64,000 nucleotides of DNA from Microvirga puerhi (GCF_020089865.1 NZ_JAIRBM010000004.1:248001-312000); one strand, 5' to 3'; positions 8,159-17,434 are shown, counted from the first letter of the stretch. Translations and numbers: made by a program. The notes: generated by a model not told the origin, from the sequence alone.

Positions 8159-10252
8159 CTAAGCCGCTGCCTCGGCCTGACGCGTGTCGACGGGAGCGAA
8201 GAGGCCATCCTCCTGCTTCTGCATATCGACGCGCCGGTCGTGGAAGGCCGCCAGGGTCGAGCGATGGCCGATGGACACAATGGTCGTGTCCGGCAGCTTC
8301 GCCTTGAGCATCTCGTAGATTTCGGCCTCGGTCGGCTCGTCGAGAGCAGCCGTCGCCTCATCGAGGAAGAGCCAGTCTGGCCGCGCCAGCAAGGTCCGCG
8401 CGATGGCCAGGCGCTGCTGCTCGCCCAGCGACAGCGTCTGTGCCCAGGCGCGCTCCTCGTCGAGCTTGTCCACGAGCGCCGGAAGCTTCGCTGCGCGCAA
8501 GGCGTCCTTGATGGCGGCATCGTCGTAGACGCCGTGCATGCCTGGATAGGTGACGGCTGCGCGCAGTGAGCCCATGGGGATGTAGGGCCGCTGCGGCAGA
8601 AGCATCATGCTCTGCCCTTTCGGGATCTGGATCTGCCCCTCGCCGAACGGCCAGATCCCTGAAATCGCACGGAAGAGGGTCGACTTGCCGGAGCCGGAAG
8701 GACCGGTGAGGAGCGTCGTCTCGCCCTGCCGGAACGCCACGTCGTCCGCTCGCATGAGCGCCCGCCCTTCCGGAAGCGCGACCGTGAGATCGTTCACCTT
8801 CAGGTCGGAATCGGTGGATGGGACCAGCTCCACATGCTCGCCCGCGTCACGACGGCGCACGTTCTCGATCGACGCCTCGAAGGTCAGAAGACGATCGACC
8901 ACAGCCTTGTAGCTCGCGATCGTCGAATAGGAGGTGATGAAGAAGTCGAGGGCGCCCTGGACGCTCGAAAAGGCGCCGACCGTCTGCTGCATCTGGCCAA
9001 GCGTGATCTTGTCGATGAAGTAGTAAGGGGCGGTCAGGATGTAGGGGACGACCACGTTGGCCTGGAAATAGGCGGCCTGGAAGATCGTCAGGTTCATGAC
9101 CCGGCCGACGATGCGCATGAAGTTGTTGACGATCATGCCGAAGCGGCGGCTCAGAGCCTGCTTCTCCGCCTCCTCGCCGTCGAGCAGAGCGACCTGCTCC
9201 GTATATTCACGAAGGCGCGCCAAGGAGAAGCGATAGTCGGCCTCCACCCGCTCCTGCTGGAAATAGAGACCGATCAGCGGGCGGCCGATCACGTGGGTGA
9301 GCCATGTGCCGACCAACGCGTAGAGGATCGCGACCCATACCAGCAGGCCGGGCACGGGAATGTCTGTCCCGGGAAGCGTGAAGTCCCGCGACAGGGCCCA
9401 CAGGATGGCGATGAAGGAGACGAGCGTCGCCGACTGGTTCATGAGGCCGATGGACAGCGTATAGGTCTGATCGACATAGCTACGCAGGTCGTCGGCGATA
9501 CGCTGATCGGGGTTGTCCGCTCCACCCCCTACCAGCTGCATGCGGTAATGGGTGCCGTCGCCCAGCCACTCACGGACATAGAGACCGTTGAGGAACGTAC
9601 GCCAGCGGATGCGTAGGACGTATTGCGATACGATCTCGACCAGCGCGACGGAGATGTAGATGCCCGCCAGCGGCACGAAGATCCAGAGCAGCTGATACCA
9701 GAAGGCTGGGCCGTCCTTGCCCTGGAGGGCATTGAACATATCGCGGCTGAAGAAGTTGAACCTCACGCTGAGCGCGACCTGGCCGAGGTTGATCAGGATG
9801 AGAAACGCCAGGAAAGCCGTGCCGATGGTGCCCTCGGAGGCCCGGACGGGCCCCAGGAGCGGGACGTTGATCACGCTTGGTGCGGTCGAGTCGAAATAGC
9901 GGTCGGCAATGCCCATGATCTTCCCGATGACCGGGATCCGGGACACGCCGTAGATAACAAAGGCGAAGATGGTGGCGCCGACCGGCATGGAAGCAGGCGG
10001 TACGTAGGCATCGAGATCGCCTGTGATCAGGCCGAAGGCATCGGCCAGAAGCAGGGCTGCCAGGATCACCTCGACGACGGCGAGCACGGACACGAAGACC
10101 TTGAGGAACTTCGGCATGCTGCGAGACAGGAACAGGGCACCGGCAAGGCCGATCAGCGAAAGAGGCAGCAGAATGGACAAGGGCGCGCCGCCCATCTGGA
10201 TTGCGAACAGGGCAAGACCCAAGAGTCCCGCCGCAAGGCTGGCCTTCACCAT
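8159..10252 (-). CDS. ABC transporter, fused permease/ATPase of the SbmA/BacA-YddA type
   Basis: 697-residue inner-membrane half-transporter (dimer expected). The first 100 residues carry several hydrophobic helices not found in plain SbmA. An ABC_membrane_2 (SbmA/BacA-like) domain follows (about 130-420; FNFFSRDMFNALQGKDGPAF, EWLGDGTHYRMQL, NPDQRIADDLRSYVDQ). The C-terminal ATPase (about 480-690) has Walker A GPSGSGKSTL, the signature LSLGEQQRLAIAR and Walker B WLFLDEATAALDE. Relatives import or export peptides, very-long-chain fatty acids or vitamin B12, and BacA-related proteins matter for chronic host infection in rhizobia; the substrate here is unknown. The ATG at 10252 follows AAGGAAG; a GTG is immediately before it. 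It is divergent from metNIQ. Confidence 0.88.
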   Translation of the reverse strand: MVKASLAAGLLGLALFAIQMGGAPLSILLPLSLIGLAGALFLSRSMPKFLKVFVSVLAVVEVILAALLLADAFGLITGDLDAYVPPASMPVGATIFAFVIYGVSRIPVIGKIMGIADRYFDSTAPSVINVPLLGPVRASEGTIGTAFLAFLILINLGQVALSVRFNFFSRDMFNALQGKDGPAFWYQLLWIFVPLAGIYISVALVEIVSQYVLRIRWRTFLNGLYVREWLGDGTHYRMQLVGGGADNPDQRIADDLRSYVDQTYTLSIGLMNQSATLVSFIAILWALSRDFTLPGTDIPVPGLLVWVAILYALVGTWLTHVIGRPLIGLYFQQERVEADYRFSLARLREYTEQVALLDGEEAEKQALSRRFGMIVNNFMRIVGRVMNLTIFQAAYFQANVVVPYILTAPYYFIDKITLGQMQQTVGAFSSVQGALDFFITSYSTIASYKAVVDRLLTFEASIENVRRRDAGEHVELVPSTDSDLKVNDLTVALPEGRALMRADDVAFRQGETTLLTGPSGSGKSTLFRAISGIWPFGEGQIQIPKGQSMMLLPQRPYIPMGSLRAAVTYPGMHGVYDDAAIKDALRAAKLPALVDKLDEERAWAQTLSLGEQQRLAIARTLLARPDWLFLDEATAALDEPTEAEIYEMLKAKLPDTTIVSIGHRSTLAAFHDRRVDMQKQEDGLFAPVDTRQAEAAA

Positions 10253-10274
10253 CACATCTTCTTCCTTGTACTAT

Positions 10275-10292
10275 CCGGCGCGTGGACGCCGG
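10275..10292 (+). other. Hairpin in the 5' region of metNIQ
   Basis: CCGGCG (10275-10280) pairs perfectly with CGCCGG (10287-10292) around a 6-nt loop, in the 273-bp gap between the divergent ABC exporter and metN. It could be a leader structure of metN, but I found no match to the SAM-II core. The remainder of the gap shows no gene. Confidence 0.3.
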
Positions 10293-10525
10293 CTGGAGGA
10301 GCCGATCCAACGAACCCGTGGCAAAGATATGGACACAATTCTACTTTGTTGCGACTGAATTTTTCGTAATGACGAGAAAGCCTTATCCGACAGGCCTTCC
10401 ACCGAGCCAGCTTGGCCGGGACCGAGCACGGGGTTCGGATCTTCAGATTTTCCTATTTATAGAACGAAATGGTTGACATAGAGAACGAGCTGCGGCATTG
10501 CTGCACCGCAGAAAGCGATGCTCTC

Positions 10526-11620
10526 ATGAATGCACCTCTCGGATATCTCAACGACACTGCGCTCCAGCGACTGGTTCCCGCGGAGGCCATCGTCCGGCTC
10601 GAGTCCGTCTCGAAGGTTTATCCAGGCCGGCACGGCGCCCCGGTCTCGGCCCTCGACGGCATCGACCTCGCCGTACCGCAAGGCTCGGTGCTTGGGGTCA
10701 TCGGCCGCTCGGGCGCGGGCAAGTCGACCCTCATCCGGCTCGTGAACGGTCTTGAGAAGCCAACCTCTGGGCGTGTGATCGTCGACGGCGCGGACATCTC
10801 GGCCTTGCCGGAAAGAGCGCTCCGGCATGCGCGGCGCTCCATTGGCATGATCTTCCAGCACTTTAACCTGCTCTCCTCCCGGACGGCTGCCGAAAACGTT
10901 GCGCTGCCACTGGAAGTGGCCGGCTACGACAAGGCGGCGATCACCGCACGGGTGGACGAATTGCTGTCCCTCGTCGGCCTGGCCGACAAGCGCAACCGTT
11001 ATCCGTCGGAACTCTCGGGTGGGCAGAAGCAGCGTGTCGGCATCGCCCGCGCGCTCGCCACCAAGCCGAAGGTTCTCCTCTCCGACGAGGCGACATCCGC
11101 GCTCGACCCGGAGACGACCCGCTCGATCCTCGACCTTCTTTCCCGGATCAATGCCGAACTCGGCCTCACGGTCCTGCTCATCACCCACGAGATGGCGGTG
11201 ATCCGTTCCATCGCGAAGGAGGTAGCGGTGATCGATGCCGGTCGCATCGTCGAGAAGGGCGACGTCTTCGACGTGTTCACACGGCCGCAGCATCCAGTTA
11301 CGCGATCCTTCCTGGCGGACGAGACCGGCCGCGCACTTCCCCCTTACGTTGCCGATCGCCTGCGCCCCGAGGCCGCGCCGGGCACCCAGGCGGTGGTACG
11401 GATCGGCTTCCGCGGTCCGCATGCCACGGACCCGGTGCTGGCCCGTCTGGCGCGGGACCTGAACATCGAGACCAATATCCTCGCCGGATCGGTCGATGAG
11501 ATTGCAGGCCGCCCCTGCGGCACCCTCGTCATCGGCGTGCCGGAAGCATCCCTCGAAAAGACTCTCACCTTCCTCAAGCACTACGGATTGGACACGGAGG
11601 TGCTCGGCCATGTCGCCTGA
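10526..11620 (+). CDS. metN: Methionine ABC transporter ATP-binding protein MetN
   Basis: 364-residue cytoplasmic ATPase of the D/L-methionine importer. Walker [13 protein letters not shown], the Q-loop (MIFQHFNLL), the signature [16 protein letters not shown] and Walker [15 protein letters not shown] are all intact. The C-terminal NIL domain (about residues 275-364; ending [14 protein letters not shown]) binds methionine and feeds back on transport in characterised MetN proteins. Start choice is uncertain: the ATG at 10469 would add 19 residues ([12 protein letters not shown]...) that are not family-like, so I prefer 10526; neither has a strong ribosome site. The stop overlaps metI by 11 bp. 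Confidence 0.93.
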   Translation: MNAPLGYLNDTALQRLVPAEAIVRLESVSKVYPGRHGAPVSALDGIDLAVPQGSVLGVIGRSGAGKSTLIRLVNGLEKPTSGRVIVDGADISALPERALRHARRSIGMIFQHFNLLSSRTAAENVALPLEVAGYDKAAITARVDELLSLVGLADKRNRYPSELSGGQKQRVGIARALATKPKVLLSDEATSALDPETTRSILDLLSRINAELGLTVLLITHEMAVIRSIAKEVAVIDAGRIVEKGDVFDVFTRPQHPVTRSFLADETGRALPPYVADRLRPEAAPGTQAVVRIGFRGPHATDPVLARLARDLNIETNILAGSVDEIAGRPCGTLVIGVPEASLEKTLTFLKHYGLDTEVLGHVA

Positions 11621-12275
11621 GATGATCCGCCTTCTCGCCGGCGCAACGGGCGAAACACTTCTGATGGTCGCAATCTCCGCCGGCCTCGGGACGCTCTTCG
11701 GTCTCCCGCTCGGCGTCTTTCTCGCCACCAGCGGCAAGGGCGAGCTGTTCGCCGCTCCCTGGGCTAACCGCGTGCTCGGCGTCGTCGTCAATGCCACGCG
11801 CTCCACACCGTTCATCATCCTGGTCGTGGCGATCATTCCGTTCACGCGCCTGATCGCGGGGACATCGATCGGCACCAACGCGGCCATCGTGCCTCTGACG
11901 GTTGCATCCACGCCGTTCATCGCGCGTCTCATCGAAGGCGCCATTCGCGAGGTCGATCAGGGGCTGATCGAAGCCGCGCGAGCCTTCGGCGCAAGCCCGC
12001 TGCAGATAGTACTCAAAGTACTGATCCCCGAGGCGCTTCCCGGCATCGTGCTCGGCCTGACGCTCGCAGTCGTGTCGCTTATCGGCTTTTCGGCGATGGT
12101 CGGCGCGGTCGGTGGCGGCGGCCTCGGCGATCTCGGCATTCGTTACGGCTACCAGCGCTTCATGCCCGAAATGATGCTCGCCGTCGTGGTGGTGCTGATC
12201 GTCCTCGTGCAGGCCCTGCAGAGCCTCGGCGACATCCTCGCTCGCCATCTCAACAAACGTATCCGCCACGCCTGA
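11610..12275 (+). CDS. metI: Methionine ABC transporter permease MetI
   Basis: 221-residue inner-membrane permease with about five transmembrane helices. The coupling segment [20 protein letters not shown] is the EAA-type loop that docks on Met[21 protein letters not shown] is also characteristic of MetI. The ATG at 11610 lies inside the end of metN (11-bp overlap), and metQ starts 28 bp downstream, so metNIQ is one operon. The length is normal for the family (about 215-225). Confidence 0.95.
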   Translation: MSPEMIRLLAGATGETLLMVAISAGLGTLFGLPLGVFLATSGKGELFAAPWANRVLGVVVNATRSTPFIILVVAIIPFTRLIAGTSIGTNAAIVPLTVASTPFIARLIEGAIREVDQGLIEAARAFGASPLQIVLKVLIPEALPGIVLGLTLAVVSLIGFSAMVGAVGGGGLGDLGIRYGYQRFMPEMMLAVVVVLIVLVQALQSLGDILARHLNKRIRHA

Positions 12276-12303
12276 TTTCTCTCGTCGAACAGGAAAGACC
12301 GAC

Positions 12304-13092
12304 ATGTCCCTGAAGCAACTGGGCCTCGCTGCCCTCCTCTCCCTCGCGAGCTTGCCCGCCCTGGCGCAGCAGACGCAGACCATTCGCATCGGCGTGACGC
12401 CCGGTCCGCACGCGCAGATCCTCGAGGCCGTGAAGCCGATCGCGGCGAAGAAGGGTCTCGACATCAAGATCATCGAATTCTCCGATTACGTGGTGCCGAA
12501 CGCGGCTCTCGCCTCCGGCGAACTCGAAGCGAACTCGTTCCAGCATCAGCCCTATCTCGACAACCAGAAGGCGGATCGGGGCTACAAGATCGAGACCGTC
12601 GCACAGACCGTGAACTTCCCGATCGGCATCTACTCCAAGAAACATAAGGCTTTCGATGTACTGCCGAGCGGCGCCACAATCGCCATTCCCAACGATCCGA
12701 CGAACGGCGGACGCGCGCTCCTGCTGCTGCAGGACAAGGGTTTGCTGAAATTGAAGGACAATGTCGGCTTCAAGCCGACCATTCTCGATATTACCGAGAA
12801 CGCGAAGAAGCTGAAGTTCGTCGAGATCGACGCAGCCCAAGCGCCCCGCGTGCTCGACGATGTGGACGCCGCCGTCATCAACACCAACTATGCCACGCAG
12901 GCGGGCCTCGATCCGGTAAAGGACGCTCTCACCCGTGAGAACCCGAAGGGCCCTTACGTGAACATCATCGCCGTGCGCACGGAGGACAAGGACAAGCCGT
13001 GGGTGAAGGCCCTGGTCGAATCCTACCACACGCCGGAAGTGAAGAAGTTCGTCGAAGAGACGTTCAAGGGCGCGGTGCTCACCAGCTGGTGA
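12304..13092 (+). CDS. metQ: Methionine-binding protein MetQ (NlpA family)
   Basis: 262-residue periplasmic binding protein for methionine. A signal peptide (MSLKQLGLAALLSLASLPAL, cleavage likely AQA/QQ region) is followed by IRIGVTPGPHAQILEAVKPI. The NlpA fold is shown by EFSDYVVPNAALASGELEAN, SFQHQPYLDNQKADRGYKI and DAAVINTNYATQAGLDP. No lipobox Cys is present, so unlike E. coli MetQ this is probably a soluble periplasmic protein and not a lipoprotein. It is the third gene of metNIQ and is followed 30 bp later by a strong terminator. Confidence 0.95.
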   Translation: MSLKQLGLAALLSLASLPALAQQTQTIRIGVTPGPHAQILEAVKPIAAKKGLDIKIIEFSDYVVPNAALASGELEANSFQHQPYLDNQKADRGYKIETVAQTVNFPIGIYSKKHKAFDVLPSGATIAIPNDPTNGGRALLLLQDKGLLKLKDNVGFKPTILDITENAKKLKFVEIDAAQAPRVLDDVDAAVINTNYATQAGLDPVKDALTRENPKGPYVNIIAVRTEDKDKPWVKALVESYHTPEVKKFVEETFKGAVLTSW

Positions 13093-13122
13093 ACCACACC
13101 CTCTCGTTCCTCCCTAGACTTA

Positions 13123-13149
13123 GCCGGGCTTTGCGCCCGGCTTTTTTTT
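13123..13149 (+). terminator. Rho-independent terminator of metNIQ
   Basis: GCCGGGC (13123-13129) and GCCCGGC (13135-13141) form a 7-bp stem with a 5-nt loop, followed directly by eight T residues (13142-13149). Confidence 0.92.
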
Positions 13150-13324
13150 GTTACCACACGCAGCATAGCGGTGCGCGCGATTATCTTATCCAATCAACGA
13201 CGGCGTAGGACGGCCGCTTCGCACGATTGTTTTCCTGCATGATGCTTGACAATGCCCCGTCTTGTCTCCTTCATCGTCAGCATTATGAGCCGGCTTATAA
13301 TTCCGGCGGTTCGGGAGGAAACCT

Positions 13325-14353
13325 ATGCGTTCGTCGTTTCTTGGCCTGTCTCTGCTCGCCGTCACTTGCCTCACGCCCCTTGCGGCGCAGGCGCAGGCAC
13401 CGCTGACGATCTATTGCTCGATCTTGGAAGAGCAGTGCCGTGCCGGCGTTGCCGCGTTCGAAAAGGCGTCAGGTGCCAAGGTTACGATGGTGCGCAAGAG
13501 CACGGGCGAGACGCTGGCGCAGATTCGCGCCGAGGCTTCCAATCCACGTGCCGACGTGTGGTGGGGCGGGCCTGGCGACTCGCATATCCAGGCGGCAGAG
13601 GAAGGATTGACGGCTGAATACAAGTCTTCCGCGCTGCCTCAGCTTTACGACTGGGCGGCCCGTTTCGCCGAGCAGTCGGGCTATCGCTCAACCGGAACCT
13701 ATCTCGGCGCCCTCGGCATCGGCTACAACACGAAGGTCCTCGCGAGCCGGAATTTGCCCGAACCGAAATGCTGGGTGGACCTGCTCGATCCCAAATATCG
13801 CGACGAGGTTCAGGTGTCGGATCCGAACTCATCCGGAACGGCCTACGTCTTCCTTGCGACGCTCATTCAACTCATGGGCGAGGACAAGGCTTTCGACTAC
13901 ATGAAGAGCCTGCACAAGAACATCAATCAGTATACGAAATCTGGCGCCGCGCCCGTGAAGGCCGTGGCTCTCGGCGAGACCGCTATCGGCATCGCCTTCA
14001 TGCACGATATGGTGACGATGATTGCCGATGGTGCTCCCGTAAAGACGGTGGCGCCCTGCGAGGGCACGGGATATGAGACCGGCTCCGTCTCCATCGTCAA
14101 GGGTGGCAAGAATACGGAAATGGCCCAGAAGTTCGTGGATTGGGCCTTGTCCGCCGACGCGCAGAAGCTCGTCGGCGCAGATCTGAAGATCTACTCTATT
14201 CCCTCGAACAAGAACGCTCCGGTCTCACCGGACGCGCCCAAGCTCTCGGAAATGAAGCTGATCAACTACGACACGGCGAAGTACGGGTCCGTCGCTGAGC
14301 GTACGCGCCTGCTGAAGAAGTGGGATGCGGACGTGAAATCGGCACCCAAATAG
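13325..14353 (+). CDS. Periplasmic substrate-binding protein of an iron/phosphonate-type ABC transporter
   Basis: 342-residue secreted protein with a signal peptide (MRSSFLGLSLLAVTCLTPLA, then AQAQ). The mature part is a family 1 extracellular solute-binding protein resembling AfuA/FbpA-type ferric or 2-aminoethylphosphonate binders: PLTIYCSILEEQC, VTMVRKSTGETLAQIRAEA, PRADVWWGGPGDSHIQAAEE, and QVSDPNSSGTAYVFLATL. No permease or ATPase gene accompanies it, so it is an orphan; a transporter elsewhere, or a chemoreceptor, may use it. The ATG at 13325 is preceded by GGGAGGAAAC, a strong ribosome site. The ligand cannot be decided from sequence. Confidence 0.85.
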   Translation: MRSSFLGLSLLAVTCLTPLAAQAQAPLTIYCSILEEQCRAGVAAFEKASGAKVTMVRKSTGETLAQIRAEASNPRADVWWGGPGDSHIQAAEEGLTAEYKSSALPQLYDWAARFAEQSGYRSTGTYLGALGIGYNTKVLASRNLPEPKCWVDLLDPKYRDEVQVSDPNSSGTAYVFLATLIQLMGEDKAFDYMKSLHKNINQYTKSGAAPVKAVALGETAIGIAFMHDMVTMIADGAPVKTVAPCEGTGYETGSVSIVKGGKNTEMAQKFVDWALSADAQKLVGADLKIYSIPSNKNAPVSPDAPKLSEMKLINYDTAKYGSVAERTRLLKKWDADVKSAPK

Positions 14354-14376
14354 TCCTTCAGAGATCGAATCGTCCT

Positions 14377-14402
14377 GGCGCCGCGCACAAGCGGCGCCTT
14401 TT
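14377..14402 (+). terminator. Rho-independent terminator after the binding-protein gene
   Basis: GGCGCCGC (14377-14384) pairs perfectly with GCGGCGCC (14391-14398), 8 bp with a 6-nt loop, followed by TTTTCATTT. Its end touches the stop codon of the convergent flavoprotein gene (14402). Confidence 0.88.
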
Positions 14403-15493
14403 CATTTCTGCCGCGGCGGTTGCAGATCGCGACCTGCGGCCAAAAAGGCTCCCTTCCGCTTGTCGTGGACGGCCTCGAGAAGAGTACGCGCCGCATTGCG
14501 GACCTCTTCCTGAACGGCGAGATCACGATCAAGGTCGTCGTGGCTCGTGGCATAGGGTTGCCAATAGCCAATGTAGCGGTCGAGCTCCGCCGTCGGACCT
14601 GCCGGGATGAGATCCATGTCGGCAAGCCAGTCTGCGATGCTGCGCCGGACGTTCTCGACGCCAGCCGCATCGCCGTGCACGACAACGGAGAAAAGTCGGC
14701 CCGCCAGATGTTTGGGGTAGTCCCAGCCTTCCAGTTCGATCTCCTTGGCACGCTTGGCATCCTTGCCGTGCGTTCGTGTCGGATCCGGATTGCCGCCATC
14801 GGCGCAGACGAGCCGGTCCATCATCAGCTTCAGAGGTGACGTGGCTTGATACCAATTCACGGGCGTGACGATCATGATTCCGTGCGCCTGAACCCATTTC
14901 GGATAGATGTCGCTCATCCAGTCCTGCGTCTGCCCCAGGGAGTAGTTGGGATAGCAGGAACAAGGCCAGTGGCAGAGAGCCGCCGCCGTCGAGAAGCACG
15001 ATTTGCACGGATGGATGTGACGCCCGTATTCCGCTGCAAGTCGACTTAACTCCAAGACCTCTACGCTCATGTTCGGATCAGCGTCGAAAATCTCGCGCGC
15101 TAAATTGACGAGGCGATATGTTTTTGACATCTCGCCTGGACAAGTATGCTCGCTACGGGCCGACGAGCTGACCAGCAAGATGCGTGTGGGGCCGCTTTTG
15201 TCCTCATATCGCTGCTGTGCAGCGTGAATCGCCTCCCGTGTGATAATCCAATCAATGGCGAGATCGTATTCGGGATCTGCGAAGCCAGGTCCGGCCTTGC
15301 GTGTCCGCGGGCTCTTGCGGGAGTGGGAATATCCATCCCAGGCAGCGGCGGCAACGCGTGCGAGTTCATCGGATAGCGCATCGAAGGCGGGGTCTTGAAA
15401 CTGACTCAGGAAGCGTCTGCGAAACTCCTCCTCGGTCAAAGTGGGATCCGGCGTGCCTTTTCGCGGCTCAGGTGCGGGCACGATATCCTCCAT
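14402..15493 (-). CDS. Flavodoxin-fold NAD(P)H-dependent oxidoreductase with a cysteine cluster
   Basis: 363-residue protein. An N-terminal helical extension (about residues 1-100, PTLTEEEFRRRFLSQFQDPA) precedes an NADPH-dependent FMN reductase/flavodoxin-fold domain (from about 102): RILLVSSSARSEHTCPGEMS is the FMN-phosphate loop region and GIMIVTPVNWYQATSPLKLM the second FMN-binding loop. Between them lies a dense cysteine group, HPCKSCFSTAAALCHWPCSC (Cys163, 166, 174, 178, 180), which could bind an Fe-S cluster as in iron-sulfur flavoproteins; this is inference. The ATG at 15493 was chosen over one six codons upstream. It is 59 bp downstream of the redox cyclase gene on the same strand and probably co-transcribed. 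Confidence 0.8.
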   Translation of the reverse strand: MEDIVPAPEPRKGTPDPTLTEEEFRRRFLSQFQDPAFDALSDELARVAAAAWDGYSHSRKSPRTRKAGPGFADPEYDLAIDWIITREAIHAAQQRYEDKSGPTRILLVSSSARSEHTCPGEMSKTYRLVNLAREIFDADPNMSVEVLELSRLAAEYGRHIHPCKSCFSTAAALCHWPCSCYPNYSLGQTQDWMSDIYPKWVQAHGIMIVTPVNWYQATSPLKLMMDRLVCADGGNPDPTRTHGKDAKRAKEIELEGWDYPKHLAGRLFSVVVHGDAAGVENVRRSIADWLADMDLIPAGPTAELDRYIGYWQPYATSHDDLDRDLAVQEEVRNAARTLLEAVHDKRKGAFLAAGRDLQPPRQK

Positions 15494-15552
15494 GCTTTGA
15501 ATCAGAAGCACGCGGTGGAACGTGGTCCTTGTTCCGTTTGTTCCGGCGACTC

Positions 15553-17253
15553 TCAGACACGCAGCGGGTCAGACGCGACCGAACCGACATCGCGAATAAT
15601 CCAGGCGTCGATGGGGGCCGCTCGCCCGCGCACGGACGCCGTCTGTCGTTCGTGGCCCTCTAAAGCGAGGCCTGCCAGATCCGCCAGATCCGCAGAAATG
15701 ACGAGCGCCGCATCGAGCTCCTTGGCCAAGCCTTCGAGGCGGCTCGCCGCGTTGATGGTGTCGCCCACTGCGGTCAGCGCCATGGCTTGGCCATAGCCCA
15801 TTTCACCGATGATGGCGGAGCCGGCGTGAAGGCTCACGACGACTCGGAGGGGGCGATCAAGCTCGCTCGCGTAGAGCCTGTTGAGCTGATCGACGCCCTC
15901 GAAGATCCGTAAGGCCGCGGAGAAAGCCTGCCGGGCTGCGTTCTTCGCCGATCCGCTGAGCCCGAAGAGCGCCAATGCCCCGTCGCCGATGAACTTGTCG
16001 AGATGCCCACCGGCGCTTTCAATCGCGTGACCCACCGTCTCGAAATAGCGGTTGAGCAGAAACACCGTATCGAACGGAAGACGTGTCTCGCTCAGGCGGG
16101 TGAAGTCGCGCAGATCGCAGAACAGCACCGCAATTTCCCGCTCCTGTCCATGTCCTGTGGTGTCGGAATTCGGAGTTTCGACGCGCAGGACATGGCTTGG
16201 AGACAAGACCGGAATGACGGACAGATCGTGCGTCGGATGCAGTTGGCAGGCCAAACGAACGTCTGGTGCTGCCTTGATCCGACGCAGAGTTGCGGCTTCC
16301 TGCGCGGTCGGCTCGGGTTGCGCCTCGAGACCGCGGACGATGCGAACGCGGCAGGTGGAGCAACGCCCCCGGCCGCCGCAGGCGGATTGATGAGGAATGC
16401 CGGCGACCCGGCTCGCCTCAAGGATGCTGAACCCCTGCGGTACCGATACCACATCGATTCCAGGATAAGTGATCCTTATCCGGATCGTCCGATTGCGATA
16501 GGAGCGCAGAGCACGCGCGACAAACGTGGCGCCGATCGATGCGGCAAAGCCGAGGAAAAGGCCTTGTCGGATATCGACGAGCAGAGCGGCCTCTTGCGCT
16601 GGCGGCTGCGTCAGCGGGAAACGCCCAGGGGCGTCGATGATATCCCGGCCGGCCTCTACGTAACCAAGGAGCGCGAGAACGGGGATGAGGAGCGCGGCCG
16701 AGTAGAGAAGCAATCCATAGCGTGAGAACCACGTCTTGGAGCGGAGCCAGAACCACACACCCAGGCAGCCGTGGAACCAGGCAACCACCAGCGCAACCGC
16801 CTGCCGGACGCCGTTGACGGGCGCCGTGATCCACAAACCGTGCAGCACGTCCGGATAGCCCGCTTCGAGTCCTGTAACTGCCCACTCTACGCGCGTGCCG
16901 ACGACATGCGGAACCAGGAGGAACGGCAGGGACAGACCGAGAGCGAGCTGCGCCGCTTCTCGAAACGGCATGCGCAGCGTCTCGTGGCGATAAAGGGCCA
17001 CCAGAGCGAGACCGTAATGCACGAATACCGCCCCATAGAGCAGGAGCGTGCCGAGTGGGTTGCGCCATACGAGATTGAAGATGCGGCGTCCCTGTTCCAT
17101 CGCCGGGATGGAAACAAGGCCGAAAGCATGGTTGGTGAAATGCGTCACGAGAAACGCCAGAAGCACGAGGCCCGCCGCAAGACGGATTTCGCGCAGACCA
17201 ATTCTGCGGGATCCGGCTGGAGAAGAAGCGAGGGTCCGGTGTTGCGTATCCAT
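15553..17253 (-). CDS. Membrane-anchored class III adenylate/guanylate cyclase with 2Fe-2S ferredoxin domain (CyaC-like)
   Basis: 566-residue three-part protein. Residues about 20-245 form six hydrophobic helices with well-placed histidines (THFTNH, VHYGLALVALYRHE, LPFLLVPHVVG, VAWFHGCLGVWF), like a di-haem cytochrome b anchor. Residues about 255-345 are an adrenodoxin-type 2Fe-2S domain with Cys292, 298, 301 and 336 (SACGGRGRCSTC...RLACQ). Residues about 372-555 are the cyclase: metal-binding Asp in VLFCDLRDFTRLSE and FIGDGALALFG, Lys in GHLDKFIGD for adenine, and GDTINAASRLEG for the transition state. The layout matches the redox-regulated cyclase CyaC described in Sinorhizobium meliloti with a quinone-responsive di-haem anchor. 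ATP as substrate is likely. The ATG at 17253 is preferred over a TTG at 17271. Confidence 0.88.
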   Translation of the reverse strand: MDTQHRTLASSPAGSRRIGLREIRLAAGLVLLAFLVTHFTNHAFGLVSIPAMEQGRRIFNLVWRNPLGTLLLYGAVFVHYGLALVALYRHETLRMPFREAAQLALGLSLPFLLVPHVVGTRVEWAVTGLEAGYPDVLHGLWITAPVNGVRQAVALVVAWFHGCLGVWFWLRSKTWFSRYGLLLYSAALLIPVLALLGYVEAGRDIIDAPGRFPLTQPPAQEAALLVDIRQGLFLGFAASIGATFVARALRSYRNRTIRIRITYPGIDVVSVPQGFSILEASRVAGIPHQSACGGRGRCSTCRVRIVRGLEAQPEPTAQEAATLRRIKAAPDVRLACQLHPTHDLSVIPVLSPSHVLRVETPNSDTTGHGQEREIAVLFCDLRDFTRLSETRLPFDTVFLLNRYFETVGHAIESAGGHLDKFIGDGALALFGLSGSAKNAARQAFSAALRIFEGVDQLNRLYASELDRPLRVVVSLHAGSAIIGEMGYGQAMALTAVGDTINAASRLEGLAKELDAALVISADLADLAGLALEGHERQTASVRGRAAPIDAWIIRDVGSVASDPLRV

Positions 17254-17434
17254 CGCACACTGATCTCTCAAACCTATATAATATTCCAGACGGGCACCGC
17301 GTGTATCACGGCCTCTTGATGCTGCGCCTCAGTTCCATATCCACATATGAACAAGGAATTGCCACGCTTAAGGCTGTCATCCCGGCTTATCGCCCTATTT
17401 GGTTCGCAAGCGTTCCTTTCAGGCGCGGTGCGCC

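Noticed and set aside
8834-9616. A 260-codon frame antisense to the ABC exporter gene
   Set aside because: Charged shadow composition and full overlap with a domain-rich gene.
10256-10525. SAM-II riboswitch before metN
   Set aside because: I looked for the conserved core (GATTTAAC ... GCTAAA) and did not find it.
10457-11944. A 495-codon frame antisense to metN/metI
   Set aside because: Overlaps intact metNI with all ABC motifs; composition is that of a shadow frame.
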